From Alphaproteobacteria bacterium (GTDB taxonomy: Bacteria; Pseudomonadota; Alphaproteobacteria; SHVW01), in the NCBI GenBank assembly GCA_009694085.1, contig SHVW01000005.1:1-50835 (forward strand): a DNA stretch of 50,835 nucleotides. The letters run 5' to 3'. Each line of letters begins with the position of its first letter. Position 1 is the first letter of the stretch. Position numbers and translations under genes: made by a program. Under the pieces are notes generated by a model. It did not search any database. It was not told where the DNA came from and saw only the letters and a list, made by a program, of their open reading frames with translations. Below are positions 44,333 to 50,835 of this stretch, piece by piece.

Positions 44333-44443
44333 GGCCATCTCCTGTTCCTGCCGCATTAAAACGCACGGCTCGACGCGAAACCTCTGGGGCAAAAGCCTAT
44401 GGCAATCGCCAGTCCGAGTCCATATGACGACAAATGCGAGGTG

Positions 44444-45364
44444 TTAAAGGCTTGCTCCGCATTCCCGCTCGATCAGCTTCTGGTAGAGCCGGCCCAACCG
44501 CCGCGTCATCGGGCCGGGCTTGCCGTTGCCGATGGTTCGGCCGTCGATTTCCGCCACGGGGGTCAGCGCGCCGAAGGTGCCGGTGCAGAACGCTTCTTCC
44601 GCGCTGTACGTCTCGGTCAGCGAGAAGCTGCGCTCCTGGGCCGGGATGCCGTTTTCGTGGCACAGTTCCAGCACTTGGGCGCGGGTGATGCCGCCCAAGC
44701 AATACATGCCGGTCGAGGTCCAGACCTGGCCCTTGCGCACGATGAAGAAATGGGTGGCGTTGCAGGTCGCGACGAAACCGTGGGGATCGAGCATCAGCGC
44801 CTCGTCGGCGCCGGCGGCGTGGGCGTGGATGATGGCGGTGATGCAGTTGAGCTTGCTGTGGGAGTTCAGCTTGGGGTCCTGCACGTCGGGATAGCCGCGC
44901 CGCACATTGGACGTGATCAACCGGATGCCGCTCTTGTAAACGGCGGGGTTGACCTGCTTGTGCTCGGCCACGACCACGATGGTGGCGGGGCCGATGCCGA
45001 GCCTGGGGTCCTGGCTCGGCGTCTTCTTCATGCCGCGCGTGACCATCAGGCGCATATGCACGCCCGAAATCATGTTGTTGGCGTGCACGACCTTGTAGAG
45101 AATGTCCGTCATCTGCTTGCGCGACTTGCCGATGTCCAGCGCGATGGCCTTGGCGCCCTCGTAGAGCCGGTCGAGATGGCGATCGAGAAAGGCGATCTTG
45201 CCGTTATGCAGCCGCACGCCCTCCCACACCCCATCGCCCAGGATGAAACCGGCGTCGAACACGGAGATCACGGCCCGTTTCCGCGGCACGAGCCGGCCGT
45301 TGACGTAAATCTTAACCCGCGCGTTGCGCGGATCGGCGAGCGCGTCGTGAGTGCCCGTGGCCAT
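44444..45364 (-). CDS. Class IV PLP-dependent aminotransferase (branched-chain/D-amino acid type)
   Basis: 306 residues from ATG 45364 with TTGGAG nine bases ahead. Fold type IV features: YVNGRLVPRKRAVISVFDAGFILGDGVWEGVRLHNG, PLP Lys171 in LNSHSKLNCI, GADEALMLDPHGFVATCNATHFF and GGITRAQVLELC. The Lys context SKLN and the FDAGFILGDGVWEG start are shared by branched-chain and D-amino acid transaminases, so the substrate is undecided. Divergent from the sulfatase gene over a 98-base region. Confidence 0.85.
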   Translation of the reverse strand: MATGTHDALADPRNARVKIYVNGRLVPRKRAVISVFDAGFILGDGVWEGVRLHNGKIAFLDRHLDRLYEGAKAIALDIGKSRKQMTDILYKVVHANNMISGVHMRLMVTRGMKKTPSQDPRLGIGPATIVVVAEHKQVNPAVYKSGIRLITSNVRRGYPDVQDPKLNSHSKLNCITAIIHAHAAGADEALMLDPHGFVATCNATHFFIVRKGQVWTSTGMYCLGGITRAQVLELCHENGIPAQERSFSLTETYSAEEAFCTGTFGALTPVAEIDGRTIGNGKPGPMTRRLGRLYQKLIERECGASL

Positions 45365-45462
45365 AGTGCAATACTCCAAGGCAGGCGATGGGAGCGTGTT
45401 GACCAATCCATACAGGCAGGGATCAACTGTCAACCCGCTCCACCGGCAAGGCGAACAAACAA
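45365..45462. promoter_or_regulatory. Divergent promoter region between aminotransferase and sulfatase genes
   Basis: A 98-base divergent gap. GTTGAC (45398-45403) and GTCAAC (45429-45434) are inverted copies 25 bases apart, with a further TCAAC at 45423. They could be half-sites of a shared regulator. No clear consensus promoter can be picked by eye. Confidence 0.25.
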
Positions 45463-47007
45463 ATGGCCGCTCCCGCGCCCGACCGCCCGAACATCGTCAT
45501 CTTCATGGCGGACCAGCTTTCCGCCCTGGCGCTCCGCGCCTATGGCGGTGCGGCCAAGACGCCGGCGCTCGACCGCATCGCGGCGGAGGGTGCGGTGTTC
45601 GAGAACGCCTATTGCAATTACCCGCTTTGCGCGCCCTCGCGTTTCGCCTTCATGTCGGGGCAATTGCCGTCGCGCATCGGCGCCTATGACAACGCCGCGG
45701 AGTTCGCCGCCTCCGTGCCCACCTTCGCCCATTATCTCCGCGCCCAGGGCTACGACACCTGCCTGTCCGGCAAGATGCATTTCATCGGGCCGGATCAGTT
45801 GCACGGCTTCGAGGAACGGCTGACCACCGACATCTACCCCGCCGATTTCGGCTGGACACCGTCCTGGGAACTCCAGCGCAAGCGCTCCAGCGGCGAGAAT
45901 GTGGGCACCGAATCCGGCGTGTCCGGCATCGAGACCGTGATCGACGCCGGGCCGGTCGCGCGCTCCATGCAGCTCGACTATGACGAAGATGTCAGCCACC
46001 GCGCCATCCGCAAAATCTACGATTGGGCGCGCCAGCCCGCGCGCCGTCCGCTCCTGCTGGTCGTCTCGTTCACCCAGCCCCACGATCCCTTCGTGATCAC
46101 GCGGGAGTTCTGGGATCTCTATCGCGACGACGAAATCCCGCCACCGAAGGTCGGCCGGGGCGACCTCAAGCAGATCGATCCCCAGAGCGAACGGATCGCC
46201 CAGGTCTACGGCTTCAACCGTGCGGAATTGACTGCCGACGCGGTGCGCCGGGCTCGGCGCGGCTATTACGCCATGATCTCGTTCGTCGACCGCGAGATCG
46301 GCGAGGTGCGCGCCGCCATGGCGGCCGCCGGCATGGCCGACAACACGGTGACGATGGTCTGCGCCGACCATGGCGAAATGCTGGGCGAGCGCGGCATGTG
46401 GTTCAAGAAGACCTTCTTCGAGCCGGCCATGCGCGTGCCCCTGATGTTCCACGGGCCCCGCATCAAACCGGCGCGTCTGGGCCAGCCGGTCTCGCTGGTC
46501 GATGTTCTGCCGACCCTGGTGGAACTGGCCGGCGGCGCGCCCGGCCAGATCGTCGATCCCGTGGATGGGCAGAGCCTGTTGGGCGCCCTGTCGTCCGGGC
46601 GCCAGCAACCGCGCGACGTTTTGGCCGAACATTTCGACGGCGGCGTCTCGGCGCCGCGCGTCATGCTCCGCCGCGGCGATCGCAAGATCGTGGTCAGCCC
46701 GGAATTTCCAACCCAACTCTACGACCTCACCCGCGATCCCTTGGAGCTGGACAATCTAAGTGGCCGGGATGCTGCGGAATCCGAATTGCTGGCGGCCGTG
46801 CGGAAGGTTTGGGATATGAACCAACTTGCCCAAGATATCGAGGCGAGCCAGCGCCGACGCCTGCTGCTCGCCCACGCCAATGCCATGGGAAATCCAACGT
46901 CCTGGGATTATGCGGCGAGCGATGGCGGAGCCGAGCGCTACGTGCGGCGCGGCCATGTTTTCCCCGATGTGGAACGCCAGGGCTATCTGCCCTATCCGCG
47001 AGGTTGA
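45463..47007 (+). CDS. betC: Sulfatase, choline-sulfatase-like
   Basis: 514 residues. The formylglycine site is Cys56 in YPLCAPSRFAFMSGQLPSRIGAYDNAAEF, the motif C-x-P-S-R followed by the choline-sulfatase style SG.LPSRIGAYDNA. Metal-binding NIVIFMADQLSALAL at the start and VCADHGEMLGERGMWFKKTFFEPAMRVPLM later are also as in BetC. The C-terminus RRLLLAHA...YVRRGHVFPDVERQGYLPYPR resembles the extended tail of choline sulfatases. It releases sulfate from choline-O-sulfate or a related ester, and needs a formylglycine-generating enzyme from elsewhere. No bet genes are adjacent, which lowers certainty of substrate. Confidence 0.78.
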   Translation: MAAPAPDRPNIVIFMADQLSALALRAYGGAAKTPALDRIAAEGAVFENAYCNYPLCAPSRFAFMSGQLPSRIGAYDNAAEFAASVPTFAHYLRAQGYDTCLSGKMHFIGPDQLHGFEERLTTDIYPADFGWTPSWELQRKRSSGENVGTESGVSGIETVIDAGPVARSMQLDYDEDVSHRAIRKIYDWARQPARRPLLLVVSFTQPHDPFVITREFWDLYRDDEIPPPKVGRGDLKQIDPQSERIAQVYGFNRAELTADAVRRARRGYYAMISFVDREIGEVRAAMAAAGMADNTVTMVCADHGEMLGERGMWFKKTFFEPAMRVPLMFHGPRIKPARLGQPVSLVDVLPTLVELAGGAPGQIVDPVDGQSLLGALSSGRQQPRDVLAEHFDGGVSAPRVMLRRGDRKIVVSPEFPTQLYDLTRDPLELDNLSGRDAAESELLAAVRKVWDMNQLAQDIEASQRRRLLLAHANAMGNPTSWDYAASDGGAERYVRRGHVFPDVERQGYLPYPRG

Positions 47008-47042
47008 GAAACGGCAATCGCCCCTCTCCACCACGCACGGCG

Positions 47043-47453
47043 CTAGACCGTGATCGCGCCCTCAACCGAAACGCTCGCCTCCGCACCATCGACAAGCCGT
47101 TCGTGCCGGTCGACGGGCAATTCCAACAACGGAATCGTCGGCCAGCCCATTTCGCGCGCCACCAGGATACCGAGGCCGATGATGGCGTCGATGCGGCCAA
47201 GCACGAGCGCGGCTGGCGCGTGGCCGCCAGCCAACAGCTCCAACATCACCGCGCTGCCCGAGCTGGAGCCGCGCAGCTCCGGCAGGACCAGGACACGGCC
47301 AGCGATGCTCGTGCCGTGCCAGGTTTGGCGCGGATTGGTCAACTTGCCCGTGTAGGGGTCGACATCGCCCCAAAAACTGAGCGCCTGCGCCAAGCGCAGC
47401 ACCCGGCCGGCGCCGGTACCGGTGATCACGGCGCGCGCCTGGATTACCGCCAC
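47043..47453 (-). CDS. Aconitase X swivel (small) subunit, canonical form
   Basis: 136 residues from GTG 47453, which overlaps the large-subunit stop by 10 bases; the frame is open to 47501 but the extra residues lie in the large-subunit gene. DUF126 features: FWGDVDPYTGKLTNPRQTWHGTSIAGRVLVLPELRGSSSGSAVMLELLAGG, APAALVLGRIDAIIGLGILVAREMGWPTIPL. The GSSSGS loop and D-P-x-T-G are the usual form of bacterial two-subunit AcnX, for which cis-3-hydroxy-L-proline dehydratase activity is known in several bacteria. Confidence 0.84.
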   Translation of the reverse strand: MAVIQARAVITGTGAGRVLRLAQALSFWGDVDPYTGKLTNPRQTWHGTSIAGRVLVLPELRGSSSGSAVMLELLAGGHAPAALVLGRIDAIIGLGILVAREMGWPTIPLLELPVDRHERLVDGAEASVSVEGAITV

Positions 47454-48706
47454 AGGCTTTCCTCGCGCGCAAGGCGGCCGGCGACCGCGCTTTCCACGCA
47501 ATCGGCCATGCTGCCATAGACTACGTCATAGCCGACCGTGCCCGGCGCATAATGGGCGAACTTGCCCGAATTGGTCATGAGCAAGCCACCCCCGGGTTTC
47601 ATGATCGGGGTCACGACCACGCAGGTATCGGCGATCACGATGATTCCGGCGGCATCCAGCACAACTCGCGTACCGCTGCGTTCGATCGCCGTCATGGCAT
47701 GGCGGCCGGTGCAGGCATAAAAGGGCACGGCGACCTGTCGGCCCCGGAGCAAGTCGCGTAGTGCATCGAACTCCGCTTCGGACAGGTGGGGGCTGCCGAT
47801 GGCGACGGCATCGATCGGTTGGCCGGCGACGGTGGCGCCGGTGGATAGCCGGTCGCGCGCTTGGCGCAGCATGGCGGGGGTCAGCCGAATCGTCTGTTCC
47901 GGCGCGTGACCGGCGAGCGCAGCGGCCAGGCTCGGCGCCTCGGGCGTGACGCCGACGATGTGGAACAGCCCGACCGCACCGGCCGACGCCCCGGCGGCGC
48001 CGACTGCCTTCAACCGGTCCTCGGAAATCGGGCCGGGCAAGCCATCGATCGCGGCGACCGTGGCGCCGCACGTGGCGCCGAGCCAAGTGCCGAGCACGGG
48101 ATAGAAGGAGTCCTCGGCGGTCAACGCGGCGGGCAGGCCGGAGGCGTCCACCACGATGCGGGCGCGGCGGTTCTCGGGCTTGTGAAAGCCGGTATGGGGT
48201 GCGCGGCCGGTGAGCGCGGCGCAGATATCGAGGAAATCCCCGTAACGGTCGGTGCGCGCGCCGAGCACGGAATTGCAGAAGGCGATGGCATTGCTTTCGC
48301 CCCAGGCGACGTCCTGGCCCTGGGCAGGGCGATGGCCCGCCTGATAGGGCGCGCAGGTCCAGCTGGGTTGGCAACCCAGCTTTTGATAGGCCGCCATCAT
48401 GCGCCGGATCATGTCGTAACGTGCCGGCGTCACCTTCACCCGGTCGCCATGAACCAGGTCGAGCGCACCGACATTGAGCGTGGTCGGCACGCGCACCTGG
48501 CCGCCCGCATTCACCAGTTTTTCGGCAAACAAGGTACCGCTGTCGCCGTGATAGAGGCAGCCATCGACATGGACCGATGCGATATCGATCAGCTTGTCCG
48601 CCCCCAGCATTTCCGCCGTGCCGACCAGGATGCGCATGGCCATGGCGGTAGCGGCGCCCTGGGCGCCGTCGAGCAGGCTGCGGTCATCGGCAGTGAGATG
48701 GAGCAT
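47444..48706 (-). CDS. Aconitase X catalytic (large) subunit, canonical form
   Basis: 420 residues. MLHLTADDRSLLDGAQGAATAMAMRILVGTAEMLGADKLIDIASVHVDGCLYHGDSG at the start, then TCAPYQAGHRPAQGQDVAWGESNAIAFCNSVLGARTDRYGDFLDICAALTGRAPHTGFH and LMTNSGKFAHYAPGTVGYDVVYGSMADCVESAVAGR. TCAPYQ, AFCNS and ADCVESA supply candidate Fe-S or active-site cysteines in the positions usual for AcnX. Five bases separate it from the DMT gene upstream. A probable hydroxyproline-type dehydratase; substrate not proven. Confidence 0.84.
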   Translation of the reverse strand: MLHLTADDRSLLDGAQGAATAMAMRILVGTAEMLGADKLIDIASVHVDGCLYHGDSGTLFAEKLVNAGGQVRVPTTLNVGALDLVHGDRVKVTPARYDMIRRMMAAYQKLGCQPSWTCAPYQAGHRPAQGQDVAWGESNAIAFCNSVLGARTDRYGDFLDICAALTGRAPHTGFHKPENRRARIVVDASGLPAALTAEDSFYPVLGTWLGATCGATVAAIDGLPGPISEDRLKAVGAAGASAGAVGLFHIVGVTPEAPSLAAALAGHAPEQTIRLTPAMLRQARDRLSTGATVAGQPIDAVAIGSPHLSEAEFDALRDLLRGRQVAVPFYACTGRHAMTAIERSGTRVVLDAAGIIVIADTCVVVTPIMKPGGGLLMTNSGKFAHYAPGTVGYDVVYGSMADCVESAVAGRLAREESLWR

Positions 48707-48711
48707 GGCGG

Positions 48712-49602
48712 TCAGGTCGTCGCCCGGTTGCGGATGGATTCGCGGTGCAGAATATAGAGGCCGCTGGCAATCACCAAGGCCGAGCCGACGAGCGTCCAGA
48801 CCGTTAGAACCTCGCCCCAGACCGTGAAGCCGATGATGGCGGCCCAGGGCAGCGCCGTATATTCCAGCGGCGCCACCACCGAGACCGGCGCGCTGCTATA
48901 GGCCTGGGTCATCAAGATTTGCCCGGCGGTACCCGCAATGCCGAAGGCGAGGAGCAGGCCGAGATCGACGAGATCGGGCGTCCGCCAATTGAACAAAAGA
49001 GTGGGCGCCGTGACGATCGTGGAGAAGGCCATGAAATAGAACACAATGGTCATGCTGCCCTCGGTACGACCGATCTGACGGATGGTGTTGGCAACCAACC
49101 CGGCAATGGCCGCAGTCGCAATCGCGATCAGATAGGTCGGCTCGAATGCCTCCGTGCCCGGCCGCACCATGACCAGCACGCCGATGAAGCCGATGAACAC
49201 CGCCGCCCAACGCCTGATGCCGACAACCTCGCGCAACAACGGAACCGACAGCGCCGTGGCGAAGATCGGTGCGGACAGGTTGATCGCGGTGGCATCCGTG
49301 ATCGGCAAGAGCCAGTAGCAAACATAGATTCCGGCCATGCCGGTCAAGCCGAAGATGGCGCGCAGGGCATGGGCTCCGATTCGTTCGGTCCGCCAGATGG
49401 TCCTCTGCCCCTGAAAATGCGCCACCGCTAGCACGAAAATCATGCAGAGCACGGCACGAGTGAACATCAATTGCGAGATCGAATAATCCCGGGCCAGCCA
49501 TTTGGTCATGGCGGCGGAGATCGAGAAGCCGAGCACGGCGCCGATCATGCAGACGACGCCGAACCACGCGCGGTCGGGACGGGCAGGTATCACAGGCAGC
49601 AT
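48712..49602 (-). CDS. DMT-superfamily (EamA) transporter
   Basis: 296 residues with ten hydrophobic segments in two EamA repeats: GAVLGFSISAAMTKWLARDYSISQLMFTRAVLCMIFVLAV in the first and NTIRQIGRTEGSMTIVFYFMAFSTIVTA to SAPVSVVAPLEYTALPWAAIIGF in the second. Family members export amino acids or metabolites. The ATG shares one base with the stop of the Cys/Met-family gene (TAATG), and AcnX follows, which suggests a small amino-acid related operon. Confidence 0.87.
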   Translation of the reverse strand: MLPVIPARPDRAWFGVVCMIGAVLGFSISAAMTKWLARDYSISQLMFTRAVLCMIFVLAVAHFQGQRTIWRTERIGAHALRAIFGLTGMAGIYVCYWLLPITDATAINLSAPIFATALSVPLLREVVGIRRWAAVFIGFIGVLVMVRPGTEAFEPTYLIAIATAAIAGLVANTIRQIGRTEGSMTIVFYFMAFSTIVTAPTLLFNWRTPDLVDLGLLLAFGIAGTAGQILMTQAYSSAPVSVVAPLEYTALPWAAIIGFTVWGEVLTVWTLVGSALVIASGLYILHRESIRNRATT

Positions 49603-50753
49603 TAGATAGCAGCCAAGGCCTGCTCCAGATCGTCGATCAGGTCTCGCGGCTCCTCGATCCCGATGGACAGGCGCAACAAATCGGGCGGACAGGGTGAAGT
49701 CGGCCCTTCGATGCTGGCGCGATGCTCGACCAGGCTTTCCACGCCGCCGAGCGAGGTCGCGCGTTTGAACACGGCAAGCCGGGCGGCGGCGGCCATGGCC
49801 TTGCCCGCGCCGCCCTTGACGCGGATCGATACCATGCCGCCGAACCCGCCACTCATCTGCCGGCGCGCTACGGCATGGCCGGGATCGTTACCCAGGCCGG
49901 GATAGAGCACGGCGACGAGCTTGTCGTGGCCGACGAAATGCTCGGCAACGCGCTGGGCCGCGGCGCTCTGGGCGCGTACCCGCAGGTACAGGGTGCGCAT
50001 GCCGCGCAGCAGCAGCCAGGCTTCGAACGGCCCGAGCACCGCCCCGATCGAGTTGCGCACATAACGGATGCGCTGCCAGTATTCGTCGTCGCGCGCCGTG
50101 GTCAGCGCGCCGGCGATCACGTCGGAATGGCCGCCGAGATACTTGGTCGCGGAATGCATGACCACATCGGCACCGAGCGCCAGCGGCTGGGTCAGCACCG
50201 GCGTCGCCACGGTCGAATCGACGGCGATGCGCGCGCCAGCCGCCCGCGCCAACGCCGCCGCGGCGGCGATATCCGTCACCGCCCAGGTCGGATTGGCCGG
50301 CGTTTCCAGCCAGACCAATCGCGTCGTGCCGGGTCGCAGCTTGGCCTTGAGTTCGTCAAGCTGACCCGGCGCCTCATTGTCGAAAAAGTCGACCGCCAGT
50401 CCCCAGGGCGTGGCGAATTCCACCAGCCATCTGCGCAGGGCCCAATACATCATGCGCGGCGCCATCACATGATCGCCCGGCTTGAGCGCCAAAAAACACG
50501 CGGTCGCCGCCGCCATGCCCGAGCCGAACAGCAGCGCGTTCGATCCGCCCTCCAGATCGGCCAACAGTGCCTCGGCCTGGTCGTAGCTGGGATTGGCGTC
50601 GCGCGAATAGACGCGGCCATGGGGATAGGAGCCGTCGGGCGCGCGCTCATAGGTGGTCGCCAGATGGATCGGCGGGATCACCTCGCCATGGGGTTCGTGG
50701 ATGCGGCCCAAGGCCTGGGCCGCCTTGGTCGCGCCGTGCAGGGATGGGGCCAT
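49602..50753 (-). CDS. Cys/Met-metabolism PLP enzyme (cystathionine gamma-synthase/lyase family)
   Basis: 383 residues. PLP Lys204 in VVMHSATKYLGGHSDVIAG, phosphate contacts Tyr49-Ser-Arg51 (VYSRDANPSYDQAEALLADLEGG), SGMAAATACFLAL, and Asp179 in IAVDSTVATPVLTQPL. The usual active-site tyrosine sits in PRMMYWALRRWL (Tyr103) instead of the common YGGT context, so the substrate may differ from cystathionine. First gene of the operon with the DMT exporter and the canonical AcnX pair. It appears complete, with 82 bases of upstream sequence before the window edge. Confidence 0.87.
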   Translation of the reverse strand: MAPSLHGATKAAQALGRIHEPHGEVIPPIHLATTYERAPDGSYPHGRVYSRDANPSYDQAEALLADLEGGSNALLFGSGMAAATACFLALKPGDHVMAPRMMYWALRRWLVEFATPWGLAVDFFDNEAPGQLDELKAKLRPGTTRLVWLETPANPTWAVTDIAAAAALARAAGARIAVDSTVATPVLTQPLALGADVVMHSATKYLGGHSDVIAGALTTARDDEYWQRIRYVRNSIGAVLGPFEAWLLLRGMRTLYLRVRAQSAAAQRVAEHFVGHDKLVAVLYPGLGNDPGHAVARRQMSGGFGGMVSIRVKGGAGKAMAAAARLAVFKRATSLGGVESLVEHRASIEGPTSPCPPDLLRLSIGIEEPRDLIDDLEQALAAI

Positions 50754-50835
50754 GCCGGGTCTCTCCGTCGTCGTGCCTTGCAGATGGCCGCCATCCTATA
50801 CAGGCGGTTTCGCCGCGTCCGCAGTTGATTTGCCT

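Noticed and set aside
45463-47007. Idea that the sulfatase gene is a phosphonate monoester hydrolase or alkaline-phosphatase relative
   Set aside because: The C-x-P-S-R context SGQLPSRIGAYDNA and the C-terminal tail fit choline-sulfatase better, although no bet operon is adjacent.
1-50835. CRISPR arrays, tRNA or rRNA genes, complete insertion sequences, prophage genes
   Set aside because: No regularly spaced repeats, no cloverleaf or rRNA-like stretch and no intact transposase or phage structural gene was seen on reading both strands.

Overview
The window is about 51 kb of GC-rich, densely packed bacterial chromosome. Codon use, very frequent 4-base start/stop overlaps (ATGA, GTGA, TGATG) and the gene content (2-aminobenzoyl-CoA type catabolism, many ABC importers, AcnX paralogues, BMP-type nucleoside importer) suggest a metabolically versatile soil or rhizosphere alphaproteobacterium, perhaps of the Rhodospirillales/Reyranella/Bradyrhizobium sphere. 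That placement is inference; there is no rRNA or marker gene here.

Layout. (1) 1-1.2 kb: a lower-GC scar in which an unknown coiled-coil gene is cut by a fragment of an IS1380-family transposase, then a 32-bp inverted repeat. (2) 1.2-9.9 kb, plus strand: a translationally coupled operon for CoA-dependent aerobic degradation of 2-aminobenzoate or a related 2-substituted benzoate (SDR, MarR regulator, enoyl-CoA hydratase, acyl-CoA dehydrogenase, Old-Yellow-Enzyme-like reductase with a fibronectin-III-like tail, aryl-CoA ligase, two-flavin monooxygenase/reductase), followed by a DUF488 gene. (3) 10.5-18 kb, minus strand: nucleoside uptake and salvage (BMP binding protein, ABC ATPase, two permeases, cytidine deaminase, purine nucleoside phosphorylase, thymidine phosphorylase). 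(4) 18.1-18.8 kb: a TumE/TumA-type toxin-antitoxin pair with a clear promoter/operator. (5) 18.8-25.6 kb, minus: NitT/TauT-type ABC importer co-transcribed with both subunits of a class I fumarase/tartrate dehydratase and a fumarate-reductase-like flavoprotein; an MNT-HEPN toxin-antitoxin pair sits between the two fumarase subunit genes. (6) 25.7-26.1 kb: a frameshifted parD and truncated parE remnant. (7) 26.2-31.3 kb: a first AcnX pair, a class V aminotransferase, a TSUP permease and SdhB/C/D-like subunits that lack an adjacent flavoprotein. (8) 31.5-32.8 kb: NUDIX hydrolase, small unknown, LprI-like exported protein. (9) 32.9-44.3 kb, minus: peptide/Ni-type ABC importer followed by an alpha/beta hydrolase fusion, a KstD-like FAD dehydrogenase, an acyl-CoA ligase, a VOC protein and a D-2-hydroxyacid dehydrogenase, which look like one catabolic operon of unknown substrate. 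(10) 44.4-50.8 kb: class IV aminotransferase, choline-sulfatase-like sulfatase, a second AcnX pair, a DMT exporter and a Cys/Met-family PLP enzyme.

How it fits together: most of the window is uptake plus catabolism of small organic compounds feeding CoA-thioester and C4-dicarboxylate metabolism. Foreign or selfish elements (IS scar, three toxin-antitoxin loci within 8 kb) occupy operon borders, and in one case the inside of an operon. All functional calls come from reading motifs and recalled family features; no database search was run.
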